NCBI GenBank assembly: GCA_016901395.1 | Contig: JAEAMQ010000001.1 | Span: forward strand, 1-55,173 | DNA: 55,173 nucleotides | Direction of reading: 5' to 3' | Source: Prevotella sp. | GTDB taxonomy: Bacteria; Bacteroidota; Bacteroidia; Bacteroidales; Bacteroidaceae | Part shown: positions 9,380 through 17,649 of the stretch, piece after piece | Layout: every line of letters starts with the position of its first letter | How positions within the stretch are numbered: position 1 is the first letter of the stretch | Made by a program: the position numbers and the translations under genes | The notes under the pieces: model-generated | What the model saw: only the letters and a program-made list of their open reading frames with translations | Told to the model about the DNA's origin: nothing | Databases searched by the model: none

Positions 9380-9393
9380 GTAACATTTGTTAC
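9380..9393 (+). promoter_or_regulatory. Palindromic operator before hcp
   Basis: GTAACA-TT-TGTTAC is a perfect two-fold palindrome with 6-bp arms. Its centre lies about 43 bp before the likely transcription start, the class II activator position used by Crp/Fnr-family regulators. HcpR of that family is known to switch on hcp under nitrosative stress in Bacteroidetes and other anaerobes. That HcpR is the binder here is inference; no hcpR gene is in the window. Confidence 0.5.
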
Positions 9394-9416
9394 CACCACC
9401 TCTATTCTCTACTCCC

Positions 9417-9424
9417 TATCTTTG
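9417..9424 (+). promoter_or_regulatory. -7 box of hcp
   Basis: TATCTTTG matches TAnnTTTG exactly, 38 bp before the ATG. No TTTG sits at the normal 19-21 bp spacing, which fits an activator-dependent promoter using the palindrome at 9380. Confidence 0.6.
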
Positions 9425-9461
9425 CAATTGTAATTAGAAACACAACTTATACAGAAACAAT

Positions 9462-11117
9462 ATGGAAAATCAGATGTTTTGTTTCCAATGTCAGGAAACA
9501 GCAAAAGGTACGGGATGTACAGTAAAAGGTGTTTGTGGCAAACTCCCTGAGACAGCACGCTGGCAGGATTTGCTCATCAGTGTGTCACGTGGTATCGGAA
9601 CCATCGCCCACGCCCTGAACGAGGCCGGTGTGGCCTACGACAACATTGAGGCCGGCGACTATATCGTCGACGCACTCTTTATCACCATCACCAACGCCAA
9701 CTTCGACGACGCAGCCATCCTGAATAAGGTGGACAAGGGCATTGAGCTGAAAAAGAGACTGCTGAAGATTGCCGCCGACAACCAGGTGGCACTGCCCGAT
9801 TATCAGGAAGTGCGCTGGGGCGGCGAGAAGGAAGACTATCTCGCAGAGGGAACCCGTGAGAGTGTGCTGCGCAATGAGAACGAAGACCAGCGCTCGCTCA
9901 AGGAGCTCGTGGTGCTCGGACTGAAGGGAACGTGTGCCTACTATGAGCATGCGTCGCGTCTCGGCGAGCGCAACGAGGACATCATCCGCTTCATGGAGCG
10001 CGCCCTCGCACTCATCAGCGACCCCAACGCCAATCAGGACGAACTGCTGAAGACCGTCGTGGAGACCGGCCAGAACGGTGTGGCCGTGATGGCACTGCTC
10101 GACAAGGCCAACACCGGCACATACGGCACACCTGAGATTTCGAAGGTGAACATCGGCGTGGGCACACGTCCGGGCATCCTCGTGTCGGGCCACGACCTGA
10201 AGGATATCAAGGACCTGCTGGAGCAGACCGAGGGCACTGGCGTGGATGTTTATACCCACAGCGAGATGCTGCCCGCACACTATTATCCCGAGTTGAAGAA
10301 ATATAAGCACCTCGTGGGCAACTACGGCAACGCCTGGTGGAAGCAGAAAGAGGAGTTTGAGACCTTCAACGGCCCCATCGTCTTCACCACCAACTGCATC
10401 GTGCCGCCCACATCCAAGGCTACCTATAATGACCGCGTGTTTACCACCAACGCCGCCGGCTACCCCGGATGGAAGCGCATCAAGGTGAAGGAAGACGGTC
10501 ACAAGGACTTCACCGACGTGATAGAGCTGGCCAAGACCTGCCCCGCTCCCACGGAGATTGAGCACGGAGAGATTGTCGGCGGATTTGCCCACGGACAGGT
10601 GTTTGCCCTCGCCGACAAGATTGTAGACGCTGTGAAGAGTGGCGCTATCAAGAAGTTCATCGTCATGGGAGGCTGCGACGGCCGCATGAAGAGCCGCAAC
10701 TATTACGAGGAGTTTGCCCAGGCCCTGCCCAAGGACACCGTGATCCTCACCTCCGGATGTGCCAAATATCGCTACAACAAGTTGCAGCTGGGCGACATTG
10801 GCGGCATACCTCGCGTGCTCGACGCCGGTCAGTGCAACGACTCTTACAGCTGGGCCGTGGTGGCACTGAAGCTCAAGGAGATCTTCCAGGCACAGGATAT
10901 CAACGACCTGCCCATCTTCTTCAACATCGCCTGGTATGAGCAGAAGGCCGTCATCGTGCTGCTCGCGCTGCTGAGTCTCGGCATCAAGAACATCCACATC
11001 GGTCCGACCCTCCCCGGATTTGTGTCGCCCAACGTGCTCAACGTGCTCGTAGACACCTTCGGACTGGGTACCATCAGCACCGTGGAAGAAGACATCAAGC
11101 AATACATCACTGCATAA
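9462..11117 (+). CDS. hcp: Hydroxylamine reductase / hybrid cluster protein
   Basis: This 551-residue protein carries the N-terminal cluster motif CX2CX8CX5C (C7, C10, C19, C25) of the short-spaced class found in strict anaerobes. Further family blocks are present: GHDLKDI, the [12 protein letters not shown] segment, FTTNCIVPP, and TSGCAKYRY, which supply ligands for the hybrid Fe-S-O cluster. Length is normal. Hcp is cytoplasmic and removes nitric oxide or hydroxylamine, and takes part in protein S-nitrosylation in some bacteria. It appears monocistronic: a palindromic operator and -7 box lie upstream and a strong hairpin follows the stop. No separate hcr reductase is adjacent. The identification is very secure. 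Confidence 0.96.
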   Translation: MENQMFCFQCQETAKGTGCTVKGVCGKLPETARWQDLLISVSRGIGTIAHALNEAGVAYDNIEAGDYIVDALFITITNANFDDAAILNKVDKGIELKKRLLKIAADNQVALPDYQEVRWGGEKEDYLAEGTRESVLRNENEDQRSLKELVVLGLKGTCAYYEHASRLGERNEDIIRFMERALALISDPNANQDELLKTVVETGQNGVAVMALLDKANTGTYGTPEISKVNIGVGTRPGILVSGHDLKDIKDLLEQTEGTGVDVYTHSEMLPAHYYPELKKYKHLVGNYGNAWWKQKEEFETFNGPIVFTTNCIVPPTSKATYNDRVFTTNAAGYPGWKRIKVKEDGHKDFTDVIELAKTCPAPTEIEHGEIVGGFAHGQVFALADKIVDAVKSGAIKKFIVMGGCDGRMKSRNYYEEFAQALPKDTVILTSGCAKYRYNKLQLGDIGGIPRVLDAGQCNDSYSWAVVALKLKEIFQAQDINDLPIFFNIAWYEQKAVIVLLALLSLGIKNIHIGPTLPGFVSPNVLNVLVDTFGLGTISTVEEDIKQYITA

Positions 11118-11140
11118 GCTGCTTTCTCATTATGCAGAAT

Positions 11141-11177
11141 CGGGCCACACCTCCCTTCACCGGGAGGTTGTGGCCCG
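11141..11177 (+). terminator. Terminator-like hairpin after hcp
   Basis: CGGGCCACACCTCCC (11141-11155) pairs with GGGAGGTTGTGGCCCG (11162-11177), with a single bulged T. It begins 24 bp after the hcp stop. There is no T-run, so intrinsic termination is uncertain. Confidence 0.6.
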
Positions 11178-11250
11178 CATTGTTAGTAACACCAGACCAT
11201 GCACAGTATGCCTCTTCTGTGCAGCAATGGCTCATTTTCATCCACTTAAA

Positions 11251-11282
11251 TTTGGAAGTTTGAAGATGATTTCTTATTTTTG
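11251..11282 (+). promoter_or_regulatory. Promoter of the alcohol dehydrogenase gene
   Basis: TTTG (11251-11254), 20 bp, TATTTTTG (11275-11282) is a full match to the Bacteroidetes housekeeping promoter. It implies a leader of about 100 nt and places the upstream in-frame ATG at 11280 before the transcript start, supporting a start at 11388-11391. Confidence 0.72.
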
Positions 11283-11387
11283 AAGCGTCATGTTCAAGAT
11301 GGGTGTTTTGCTTGTTGCAAAGGACACATCACAAGAAACTGGCAAACTTCATTACCACACCTTAAACATTATTTAAAACACAACACC

Positions 11388-12464
11388 ATGATGAAAGCTT
11401 ATGCTATGATGGGCCTGAACAAGGCCGGATGGATTAGCAAGGAGAGACCGGCATGCGGTCCGATGGATGCCATCGTCAGCCCCCTTGCAGTTGCCCCCTG
11501 TACCTCTGATGTTCACACCGTCTGGGAAGGTGCTATCGGCGACCGGAAGGACATGATCCTCGGTCACGAAGCCACCGGAGAAGTGGTGGAAGTCGGCGCT
11601 CTCGTCAAGGATTTCAAGCCTGGAGACCGGGTCATCGTGCCCGCCATCACACCCGACTGGAACTCTCTCGAAGCCCAGGCAGGCTACTCGATGCACTCCG
11701 GCGGGATGTTGGCCGGATGGAAATTTTCTAATTTCAAGGATGGTGTCTTTGCCGAATATTTCCACGTGAACGATGCCGACGGCAACCTGGCCCTCATTCC
11801 CGAGGGTGTGGATCCGGTCGAAGCGGTGATGCTTTCGGACATGGTGCCCACCGGATTTCACGGTGTAGAGCTGGCCGATGTGCAGTTGGGCGACGAGGTT
11901 CTCGTCATTGGCATTGGTCCGGTGGGCCTGATGGCCGTGGCCGGCACCGCCCTCCGCGGTGCGTCTTATATCTATGCCGTGGGCAGCCGACCTGTCTGTG
12001 CCGAGGCCGCACGGGGGTATGGTGCCTCGGAAATCATCGATTACCATCAGGGGCCTATCTGCGAACAGGTCATGGATCTCACGCATGGGCGTGGCGTAGA
12101 CCGCGTGGTCATCGCCGGCGGCACCGTCGACACCTTCATCGATGCCGTGAAAGTGGTGAAGCCCGGTGGCACCATCGGCAACGTGAACTATCTCGGCAGT
12201 GGCGACTTTGTGAAGATTCCGCGCTGCGAATGGGGCGTAGGCATGGGCCACAAGACCGTTCGCGGCGGATTGATGCCCGGTGGACGCCTGCGCATGGAGA
12301 AGCTGTCGAAGCTCGTGACGGCCGGAAGACTCGACCTCTCACCGCTCATCACCCACCGCTTCAACGGCTTTGAGCACATGGAGGAGGCACTGCAGCTCAT
12401 GAAAAACAAACCACAGGAGCTGATCAAACCCGTTGTGGTCATCGCCAAGGACCTCATGAGATGA
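11388..12464 (+). CDS. Zinc-type NADP-dependent secondary alcohol (isopropanol) dehydrogenase
   Basis: The ~358-residue protein follows the Thermoanaerobacter/Clostridium secondary ADH almost motif for motif: PLAVAPCTSDVHTVWEGAIG, ILGHEATGEVVEVG, ITPDWNSLEAQAGY, HSGGMLAGWKFSN, GIGPVGLMAVAG, AVGSRPVC. Counting from the second Met, Cys37, His59-Glu60 and the downstream Asp form the single catalytic zinc site; the structural four-Cys zinc loop is absent, as in that clade. GSRP is the known NADP-selecting motif. The enzyme interconverts ketones and secondary alcohols (EC 1.1.1.80 type) in the cytoplasm. ATG codons at 11388 and 11391 are adjacent; the second aligns best with the family. Single gene with its own promoter. 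It could equally serve NADPH balance on other small ketones or aldehydes. Confidence 0.92.
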   Translation: MMKAYAMMGLNKAGWISKERPACGPMDAIVSPLAVAPCTSDVHTVWEGAIGDRKDMILGHEATGEVVEVGALVKDFKPGDRVIVPAITPDWNSLEAQAGYSMHSGGMLAGWKFSNFKDGVFAEYFHVNDADGNLALIPEGVDPVEAVMLSDMVPTGFHGVELADVQLGDEVLVIGIGPVGLMAVAGTALRGASYIYAVGSRPVCAEAARGYGASEIIDYHQGPICEQVMDLTHGRGVDRVVIAGGTVDTFIDAVKVVKPGGTIGNVNYLGSGDFVKIPRCEWGVGMGHKTVRGGLMPGGRLRMEKLSKLVTAGRLDLSPLITHRFNGFEHMEEALQLMKNKPQELIKPVVVIAKDLMR

Positions 12465-12649
12465 GGCACTCTGCCATCGGCAGGCCCCGTCATCAGACAC
12501 ATGGATGGGACGGATTGCCGATGGGACACGCCCCCCTCGCAGGGTTGCGGCATACAGGCTCTCGCCATAAATGCGATGTAGGGTGTGAGCGATGCCGGAA
12601 CGCAGGGGGGAGGCTTTAGGACCATCGTAGATGACGGGAGACAATGATG

Positions 12650-12685
12650 ATGCCCCGGACGGGCTTGAGGAGCTGTCCGGGGCAT
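12650..12685 (-). terminator. Terminator-like hairpin after prfC
   Basis: ATGCCCCGGAC and GTCCGGGGCAT form a perfect 11-bp stem with a 14-nt loop, 27 bp beyond the prfC stop codon on the minus strand. A T-run is missing. The remaining sequence between adh and prfC (12465-12649) has only a weak CCATCGGCA/TGCCGATGG inverted repeat. Confidence 0.6.
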
Positions 12686-12711
12686 AGGAGAATGGATGGG
12701 GAACGGCGAGG

Positions 12712-14298
12712 TCAGAACTCGCTCGTGAAGTGGAACTTGATGCCTTTGAAGTCTTCTTGTGCCATGCTCAGCACATAACCGGAGTCGGCAAGGAACACGT
12801 CACGTCCCTCAATATCTCTGGCCATATACTGGTATTTGCGCTTCTTGAAATTGTCGAGTTCGGCATCGTTCTCGGCCTCTATCCAGCAGGCCTTGTAGAG
12901 ATGCACGGGTTCCCAGCGGCACTTGGCGTTGTATTCGTGCTCCAGGCGATACTGGATAACCTCAAACTGCAGCTGACCCACGGTGCCGACGATGCGCCGG
13001 TTGTTGAACTGATTGACGAAAAGCTGGGCCACACCCTCGTTCATCAACTGCTCCAGACCCTTGGCAAACTGCTTGGATTTCATCGGGTCGTCGTTCTCGA
13101 TGTATTTGAACAGCTCGGGAGAGAACGACGGCAGTCCGCGGAAATGCAGGTCCTCGCCCTCGGTGAGCGTGTCGCCAATCTTGAAAATGCCGTTGTCGGG
13201 CAGTCCGATGATGTCGCCGGGCCATGCCTCGTCGACGGTGCTCTTGCGTTGAGCCATGAACTGTGTGGGCGAGGAGAAGCGCACGGTCTTGCCCAACCGG
13301 ATGTGCTGGTAGGGCTGGTTGCGCACAAATTTGCCCGAACACACCTTGCAGAAAGCGATGCACGAACGGTGGTTGGGGTCAATGTTGGCCGTGATTTTGA
13401 ACACGAAACCGGTGAACTTGTTCTCCTGCGGCTCCACCATGCGCTCCTCGGCCTTGGTGGGTCGGGGGCTGGGGGCAATCTCCACGAAGCAGTTGAGGAG
13501 TTCCTGTACACCGAAATTGTTGAGTGCCGACCCGAAGAACACGGGAGCAACCTCGGCCTTCAGGTAGTCGTTGACATCAAACTCGGGGTACACGCCGTCG
13601 ATGAGTTCGAGGTCGTCGCGTAGCCGCTGGGCCTCTTTCTCGCCCACGGTGCTGTCGAGTTCGGCCGACTCGATGTCCACGGCGACCTTCTCGGTGACGC
13701 GCTGCTTGTTGGGAGTGAAGAGGTTGAGCTGCTGCTCAAAGATGTTGTAGACGCCCTTGAACTTCTGTCCCTGACCGATGGGCCATGACAACGGCCGCAC
13801 GTGGATCTGCAGTTCCTCCTCCAGTTCGTCCAGCAGGTCGAACGGGTCACGGCCCTCGCGGTCCATCTTGTTGATGAAGATAATTACCGGCGTGTTGCGC
13901 ATGCGGCACACTTCCATGAGTTTTCGTGTCTGCGCCTCCACACCCTTGGCGGAGTCTACCACGATGATGGCGGAGTCTACGGCGGTCAGCGTGCGGTAGG
14001 TGTCTTCGGCAAAGTCCTGGTGTCCCGGCGTGTCGAGGATATTTACCTTATAGGATTCGCCCTCGTGGTCGTCGGGCAGGTAGTCAAACTCCATGACCGA
14101 GGTCGACACCGAGATACCACGTTGCTTCTCGATATCCATCCAGTCGGACGTGGCTGTCTTGCGGATTTTATTACTTTTCACAGCTCCTGCCACCTGAATC
14201 TGTCCACCAAAGAGCAGGAATTTCTCGGTAAGGGTGGTCTTACCGGCATCGGGGTGTGAGATGATGGCGAAGGTTCGCCTGCGGGATATTTCGTTCAT
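12712..14298 (-). CDS. prfC: Peptide chain release factor 3
   Basis: This 528-residue translational GTPase has all the G motifs: [15 protein letters not shown] (G1), the switch I region [20 protein letters not shown] (G3) and [11 protein letters not shown] (G4). The RF3-specific C-terminal part ([21 protein letters not shown]) separates it from EF-G. RF3 recycles RF1/RF2 from the ribosome after peptide release. The start at 14298 (MNEISRRR) gives the usual length of 527-529; the frame continues upstream to 14349 through repeat DNA (PSEGLGEA), which is not expected to be native protein. Its upstream gap is bounded by a perfect 33-bp inverted repeat. Confidence 0.95.
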   Translation of the reverse strand: MNEISRRRTFAIISHPDAGKTTLTEKFLLFGGQIQVAGAVKSNKIRKTATSDWMDIEKQRGISVSTSVMEFDYLPDDHEGESYKVNILDTPGHQDFAEDTYRTLTAVDSAIIVVDSAKGVEAQTRKLMEVCRMRNTPVIIFINKMDREGRDPFDLLDELEEELQIHVRPLSWPIGQGQKFKGVYNIFEQQLNLFTPNKQRVTEKVAVDIESAELDSTVGEKEAQRLRDDLELIDGVYPEFDVNDYLKAEVAPVFFGSALNNFGVQELLNCFVEIAPSPRPTKAEERMVEPQENKFTGFVFKITANIDPNHRSCIAFCKVCSGKFVRNQPYQHIRLGKTVRFSSPTQFMAQRKSTVDEAWPGDIIGLPDNGIFKIGDTLTEGEDLHFRGLPSFSPELFKYIENDDPMKSKQFAKGLEQLMNEGVAQLFVNQFNNRRIVGTVGQLQFEVIQYRLEHEYNAKCRWEPVHLYKACWIEAENDAELDNFKKRKYQYMARDIEGRDVFLADSGYVLSMAQEDFKGIKFHFTSEF

Positions 14299-14304
14299 AA
14301 TGGA

Positions 14305-14337
14305 AGCCTCCCCAAGCCCCTCCGAAGGAGGGGATGT
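14305..14337 (-). repeat. 33-bp inverted repeat, copy 1
   Basis: This 33-bp sequence (with core CCCCTCCGAAGGAGGGG) is the exact reverse complement of 14604-14636. It sits 6 bp upstream of the prfC start codon and can itself fold into a hairpin. It belongs to the CCCCTCC-GGAGGGG repeat family found through the window, including in the trp operon. Confidence 0.85.
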
Positions 14338-14603
14338 GCCATCCGGCACGCTTTACAGGAAGATTTAATGTTTATATGGAATACTCGTTGAAATAAAACT
14401 GTTGTTTGCAATACTCTATCGTGGCATTTTTTGTCAGAATAATAGTTTTTCCGAAGGCTGGAGGTAATCTGTCAAACTCACTTTATAGATACTGCCTCGC
14501 TTGTCTTGCTACTCACTTATTGGACGTAACTAATTTGTTAACCTCTCCTTATATATATTGCCTCTCATGTTCTTTAGCCCATTCGATGGCTGGAGGTAAT
14601 CTG

Positions 14604-14636
14604 ACATCCCCTCCTTCGGAGGGGCTTGGGGAGGCT
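14604..14636 (+). repeat. 33-bp inverted repeat, copy 2
   Basis: Exact reverse complement of 14305-14337. Its right edge supplies two bases of the TAG stop codon of the DUF4924 gene (14635-14637), so that gene ends on repeat sequence. The 266 bp between the copies contain ATGGCTGGAGGTAATCTG-type duplicated fragments (14457-14473, 14587-14603) and no gene. Confidence 0.85.
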
Positions 14637-15183
14637 ACTCCTCCCCGAAGTCCAATCCCTCGTCGCGATTCTTCACGTAATAGTCGCTGAGCATGCCGAT
14701 GAAGGTGGAGATTTCCTTCACGGCATTATTGGTTTCGGGCGAGATTTCCTTCTTTTGCAACTTCAGGAGCATGATGCCGTAGAGTGCGTCGAGGCAGGTC
14801 TCTATCTCGTTTACGTCGCGGTCGCCCTTGTTGCGCAGCTCCACGATGAACGGGAGCACCTTGTAATATTCGGCGTTGTAGAACGGGAACTTCGGCGATT
14901 CGAGCAGTTGGTTGTGCAGGTCGGCCATGTCCTGCAGGAGGATTTTGTTGATTTGCAGGTGGCCTTGCTCCCTGCATCCTTCCTCGTTCATCATCCGGAT
15001 GAGGTCGCCAAACCAGTCGGTCTCCTCCTCCTTCTGTTCGTCCGTGTAATCAAACTTGTCGATATACTCGTTGCGGAGCCTCGACAGCGAACAGCCGTAG
15101 GCTCGGATGATGTCTTCTATCTGCCACATATAAAGCAGATATTCGGCGATAGAGGTCTTGCGTATTTCTTTTGCGATGTACAT
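14635..15183 (-). CDS. DUF4924 family protein
   Basis: The 182-residue soluble protein begins MYIAKEIRKTSIAEYLLYMWQIEDIIRAYG, which I recognise as the start of the Bacteroidales DUF4924 family. It is predicted to be all-helical and acidic, with no signal peptide or membrane segment. Function is unknown. Its stop codon overlaps the 33-bp repeat, and its upstream region is CCACC-type low-complexity DNA in which no promoter is obvious. The next gene downstream on the same strand is prfC, 336 bp away, so co-transcription is possible but not shown. Confidence 0.75.
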   Translation of the reverse strand: MYIAKEIRKTSIAEYLLYMWQIEDIIRAYGCSLSRLRNEYIDKFDYTDEQKEEETDWFGDLIRMMNEEGCREQGHLQINKILLQDMADLHNQLLESPKFPFYNAEYYKVLPFIVELRNKGDRDVNEIETCLDALYGIMLLKLQKKEISPETNNAVKEISTFIGMLSDYYVKNRDEGLDFGEE

Positions 15184-15459
15184 GGTGGGTTGGTTTGGTG
15201 GTGGGTTGGTTTGGTGGTGAGGTGGTGGGTTGGTGGGGTGGTTTGTTTGTGGGTTCGGTTGTTGGTTGAATGGTGTTTGGATGGTGTTTGGATGGGAAGT
15301 GAGGCTGTTTTGGGGTTGTTATAGTTTGGATTGTGGCGGGCAAAGGCTAAAAACCTACATGCCATAAACCAAAAACCAACTCACGTACTCACTACCCCGC
15401 TATCAAACTAACTCACCAACTCACTACCACACCACCCCACCAACACACTACCACGCCAG
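15184..15459. repeat. GGTGGGTTGG / CCAACCCACC low-complexity region
   Basis: Two blocks of simple sequence, GGTGGGTTGGTTTGGTGG-like at 15184-15258 and CACCAACTCACTACC-like at ~15365-15455, are approximate complements of each other and could pair. The same simple repeat is found at 6938-7002. No gene is visible. Confidence 0.6.
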
Positions 15460-16131
15460 CTAATAATTGAATGTATAGATGTTGAACACGGTTCCGACCA
15501 ATACCACTAACGAGAAGAGGATGACCACGGAACCAATGATTTTATTAATAATCTGGATACCATTCTCGTCGAACTTCCCACGCACCTTGTCGATGAGCCA
15601 CGTGAGACCAAACCACCATATCAGCGCACCGCTGATGATGCTCAGGTAGCCGAGACTCATTTCCAGTGGGCGGGTGGGGATGACAAAGGCGAACTGGGCA
15701 AACGATGCCATGAACAGGAAGATGATGAGGGGGTTGGAGAAGGTAACGAGAAATGCTGTTATCCCATTGTGAATGAGTGAGCCCTTGCCGTTTTTGCCGC
15801 TTCGCCGGATGTTGTTGGCGGGGTTGCTACGCCAGCAGTGGATGCCAAAGACGAGCAGAATGAGGCTTCCGAAGATCTGAAGCCAGAACTTATTGGTGGG
15901 GTTGGTGATGAGATCCATCACGAAACTCATGCCAAATCCGGTAATCATGGCATAGATGATGTCGCTCGCGGCGGCACCAATACCGGTGATAAACCCGTAC
16001 CAACGCCCCTTGTTCAGGGTGCGCTGAATGCACAGGATACCTACGGGGCCCATGGGCGCAGACGCGATGATCCCTATGAGTAGGCCCTTCAGCATGAGTT
16101 CCAGAATATCTATTTGTATCGGGAATGGCAT
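15460..16131 (-). CDS. LysE/RhtB family amino-acid exporter
   Basis: This 223-residue protein has about six membrane helices and the LysE-type N-terminal signature GIIASAPMGPVGILCIQRTL, where proteins of the family usually have a Pro-Gly-Pro segment. AAASDIIYAMITGFG and FSNPLIIFLFMASFAQF fit helices 2 and 4. Family members export amino acids or similar small molecules from the cytoplasm. The -7-like box TAACTTTG (minus strand, 16143-16150) lies 12 bp before the start, so the transcript would be nearly leaderless if that is the promoter; an inner Met at residue 13 is an alternative start. The substrate cannot be told from the sequence. Confidence 0.8.
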   Translation of the reverse strand: MPFPIQIDILELMLKGLLIGIIASAPMGPVGILCIQRTLNKGRWYGFITGIGAAASDIIYAMITGFGMSFVMDLITNPTNKFWLQIFGSLILLVFGIHCWRSNPANNIRRSGKNGKGSLIHNGITAFLVTFSNPLIIFLFMASFAQFAFVIPTRPLEMSLGYLSIISGALIWWFGLTWLIDKVRGKFDENGIQIINKIIGSVVILFSLVVLVGTVFNIYTFNY

Positions 16132-16307
16132 AATTCAAGGTGCAAAGTTACTAAAATTCCATGATTTAGTAATCATAAAAGGCATAAAAATAATGTGTTT
16201 TTCCATGAGGGGTCTGATGAGACGGGCAAGACACGGAGCCTTCCCGACGATGCCGATGGGGTGTCGGGGAGAAAGGGCCGTGTCTTACCCGCGGTGTGAG
16301 AATAGGG

Positions 16308-17558
16308 CTAATCGTGCATATCCTTGAGCAATTTCTTCTTCAGTTTGTCGATGGCCTTCAGCAGATTTTCGGTGGGTTCGATGATGTTGTCGCTACCCCA
16401 GAAGCCCGGATCCTCAAAGAGCTCAACCTTGTCGTAGAGCGACGACCGGTTGTCAAACGACGACCGGCCGGAGATGGTCGACGCCTCGGGATAGCGGTTG
16501 GTGACCACCATCTCGGCCGTGACGCGGTAGTTGGAGTGGAACAGCTTGCGTTTCCACTCGCAGCTGAACACCGACGAGCTGTGCACATAGTTGAGACGAC
16601 TCACGCCATTGTCCAGCGTGTAGTCGGCCACGACCTTCATTTCCCGCGGCTTGAACCTCACGCCGAGGGGCTTGCGCACGAGCATGGCCCGCGTAGCCTT
16701 GGCTTTGTCGGCCATGTCGAGGTCGAGTTCCACCCGCGTAAAGGCCAGCGTGCTGCGGTCGATATAGATTTTTCCGTAGTTGAGCGGGTAGTCCACGGTG
16801 AGCCTCGGCCGCATGGCGATGACTAATTGCGGACGGTCGTCGATGGATGTCGGAGTCTCCAGCACGTAGTCGTAGTTTATCATCTCGGCCTCGCTGAAGA
16901 TGTAATCGAGGTTTTTCACCACGTCGACATAGATGGGCAAGGTCGGTCCGCCCTGCACCTTGGCCCCCAGCGTGTCGGCCTGTCTGGGGCTGATGAGCCG
17001 CCGTGCCTTGTCGATGCGCACGCGGTCGCCCGACACCGCCCGCGTGTAGGCGGTCTTATACATGTCGATGACGGCCTCGGCCACATAGATATAGCGCCGT
17101 CCCTTCTGCGTCGTCTCGCGGTAAAAACCCCTGAACAGCTCCGGATGGCCGCTGTAGTTGGTCGAAATCTTAGCCACGGCAGCCTTCAAAATCTCCCGCG
17201 GGTCGCCCGAACTGACGATGATTTCGGACAGCATCACCACCGAAGGCTGTAGCGTTATCTCCAGATTGTCGAGGCGGTCGCGGAGCGAAACCTGTCGGGC
17301 GCGGTAGCCCACATGCGACACCGTGAGTTTTTCTGGACGCTGGCGAGTCTTCAAAACGAACTGCCCGTCGGCGTTGGTCACCGTCGAGACATGCTCCTTC
17401 TGATAGGCCACGTTGACGTAGGCCACCCTCTTGCCGGTGTCCTCGCTCCTCACTGTCCCCGAAATGGTATAGAAATCCGGCTGTGCCCGCATAGGCGTGG
17501 CGAGCACGGTCAGTATGAACAGAATACAAATGGACCAAAAGTTGCTTGTCTTTTCCAT
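16308..17558 (-). CDS. Outer-surface protein with carboxypeptidase-like regulatory domain
   Basis: The 416-residue protein has a signal peptide (ICILFILTVLATPMRAQ). Residues ~28-115 form a CarboxypepD_reg-like beta-sandwich (ISGTVRSEDTGKRVAYVNVAY ... VSHVGYRARQVSLRD), the domain that also begins TonB-dependent receptors. The remaining ~300 residues lack a barrel and are rich in beta strands (YIYVAEAVIDMYKTAY, IYIDRSTLAFTRVELDL). Such stand-alone proteins are common in Bacteroidetes and of unknown role, probably at the outer membrane or periplasm. A TATATTTG -7 box lies at 17594-17601 on the minus strand. It is followed by LysE downstream with a 176-bp gap. Confidence 0.75.
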   Translation of the reverse strand: MEKTSNFWSICILFILTVLATPMRAQPDFYTISGTVRSEDTGKRVAYVNVAYQKEHVSTVTNADGQFVLKTRQRPEKLTVSHVGYRARQVSLRDRLDNLEITLQPSVVMLSEIIVSSGDPREILKAAVAKISTNYSGHPELFRGFYRETTQKGRRYIYVAEAVIDMYKTAYTRAVSGDRVRIDKARRLISPRQADTLGAKVQGGPTLPIYVDVVKNLDYIFSEAEMINYDYVLETPTSIDDRPQLVIAMRPRLTVDYPLNYGKIYIDRSTLAFTRVELDLDMADKAKATRAMLVRKPLGVRFKPREMKVVADYTLDNGVSRLNYVHSSSVFSCEWKRKLFHSNYRVTAEMVVTNRYPEASTISGRSSFDNRSSLYDKVELFEDPGFWGSDNIIEPTENLLKAIDKLKKKLLKDMHD

Positions 17559-17649
17559 ATCCTCCTCCTTAGTTTAAATATTCCCTTATTTTGCAAATAT
17601 AAGCAATTCGTCGGAATATTCCACTCTTTTGATATGGAAAAATAATAAA

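Noticed and set aside
9585..11102. A 505-codon frame opposite hcp
   Set aside because: Antisense shadow; hcp is fully conserved on the plus strand.
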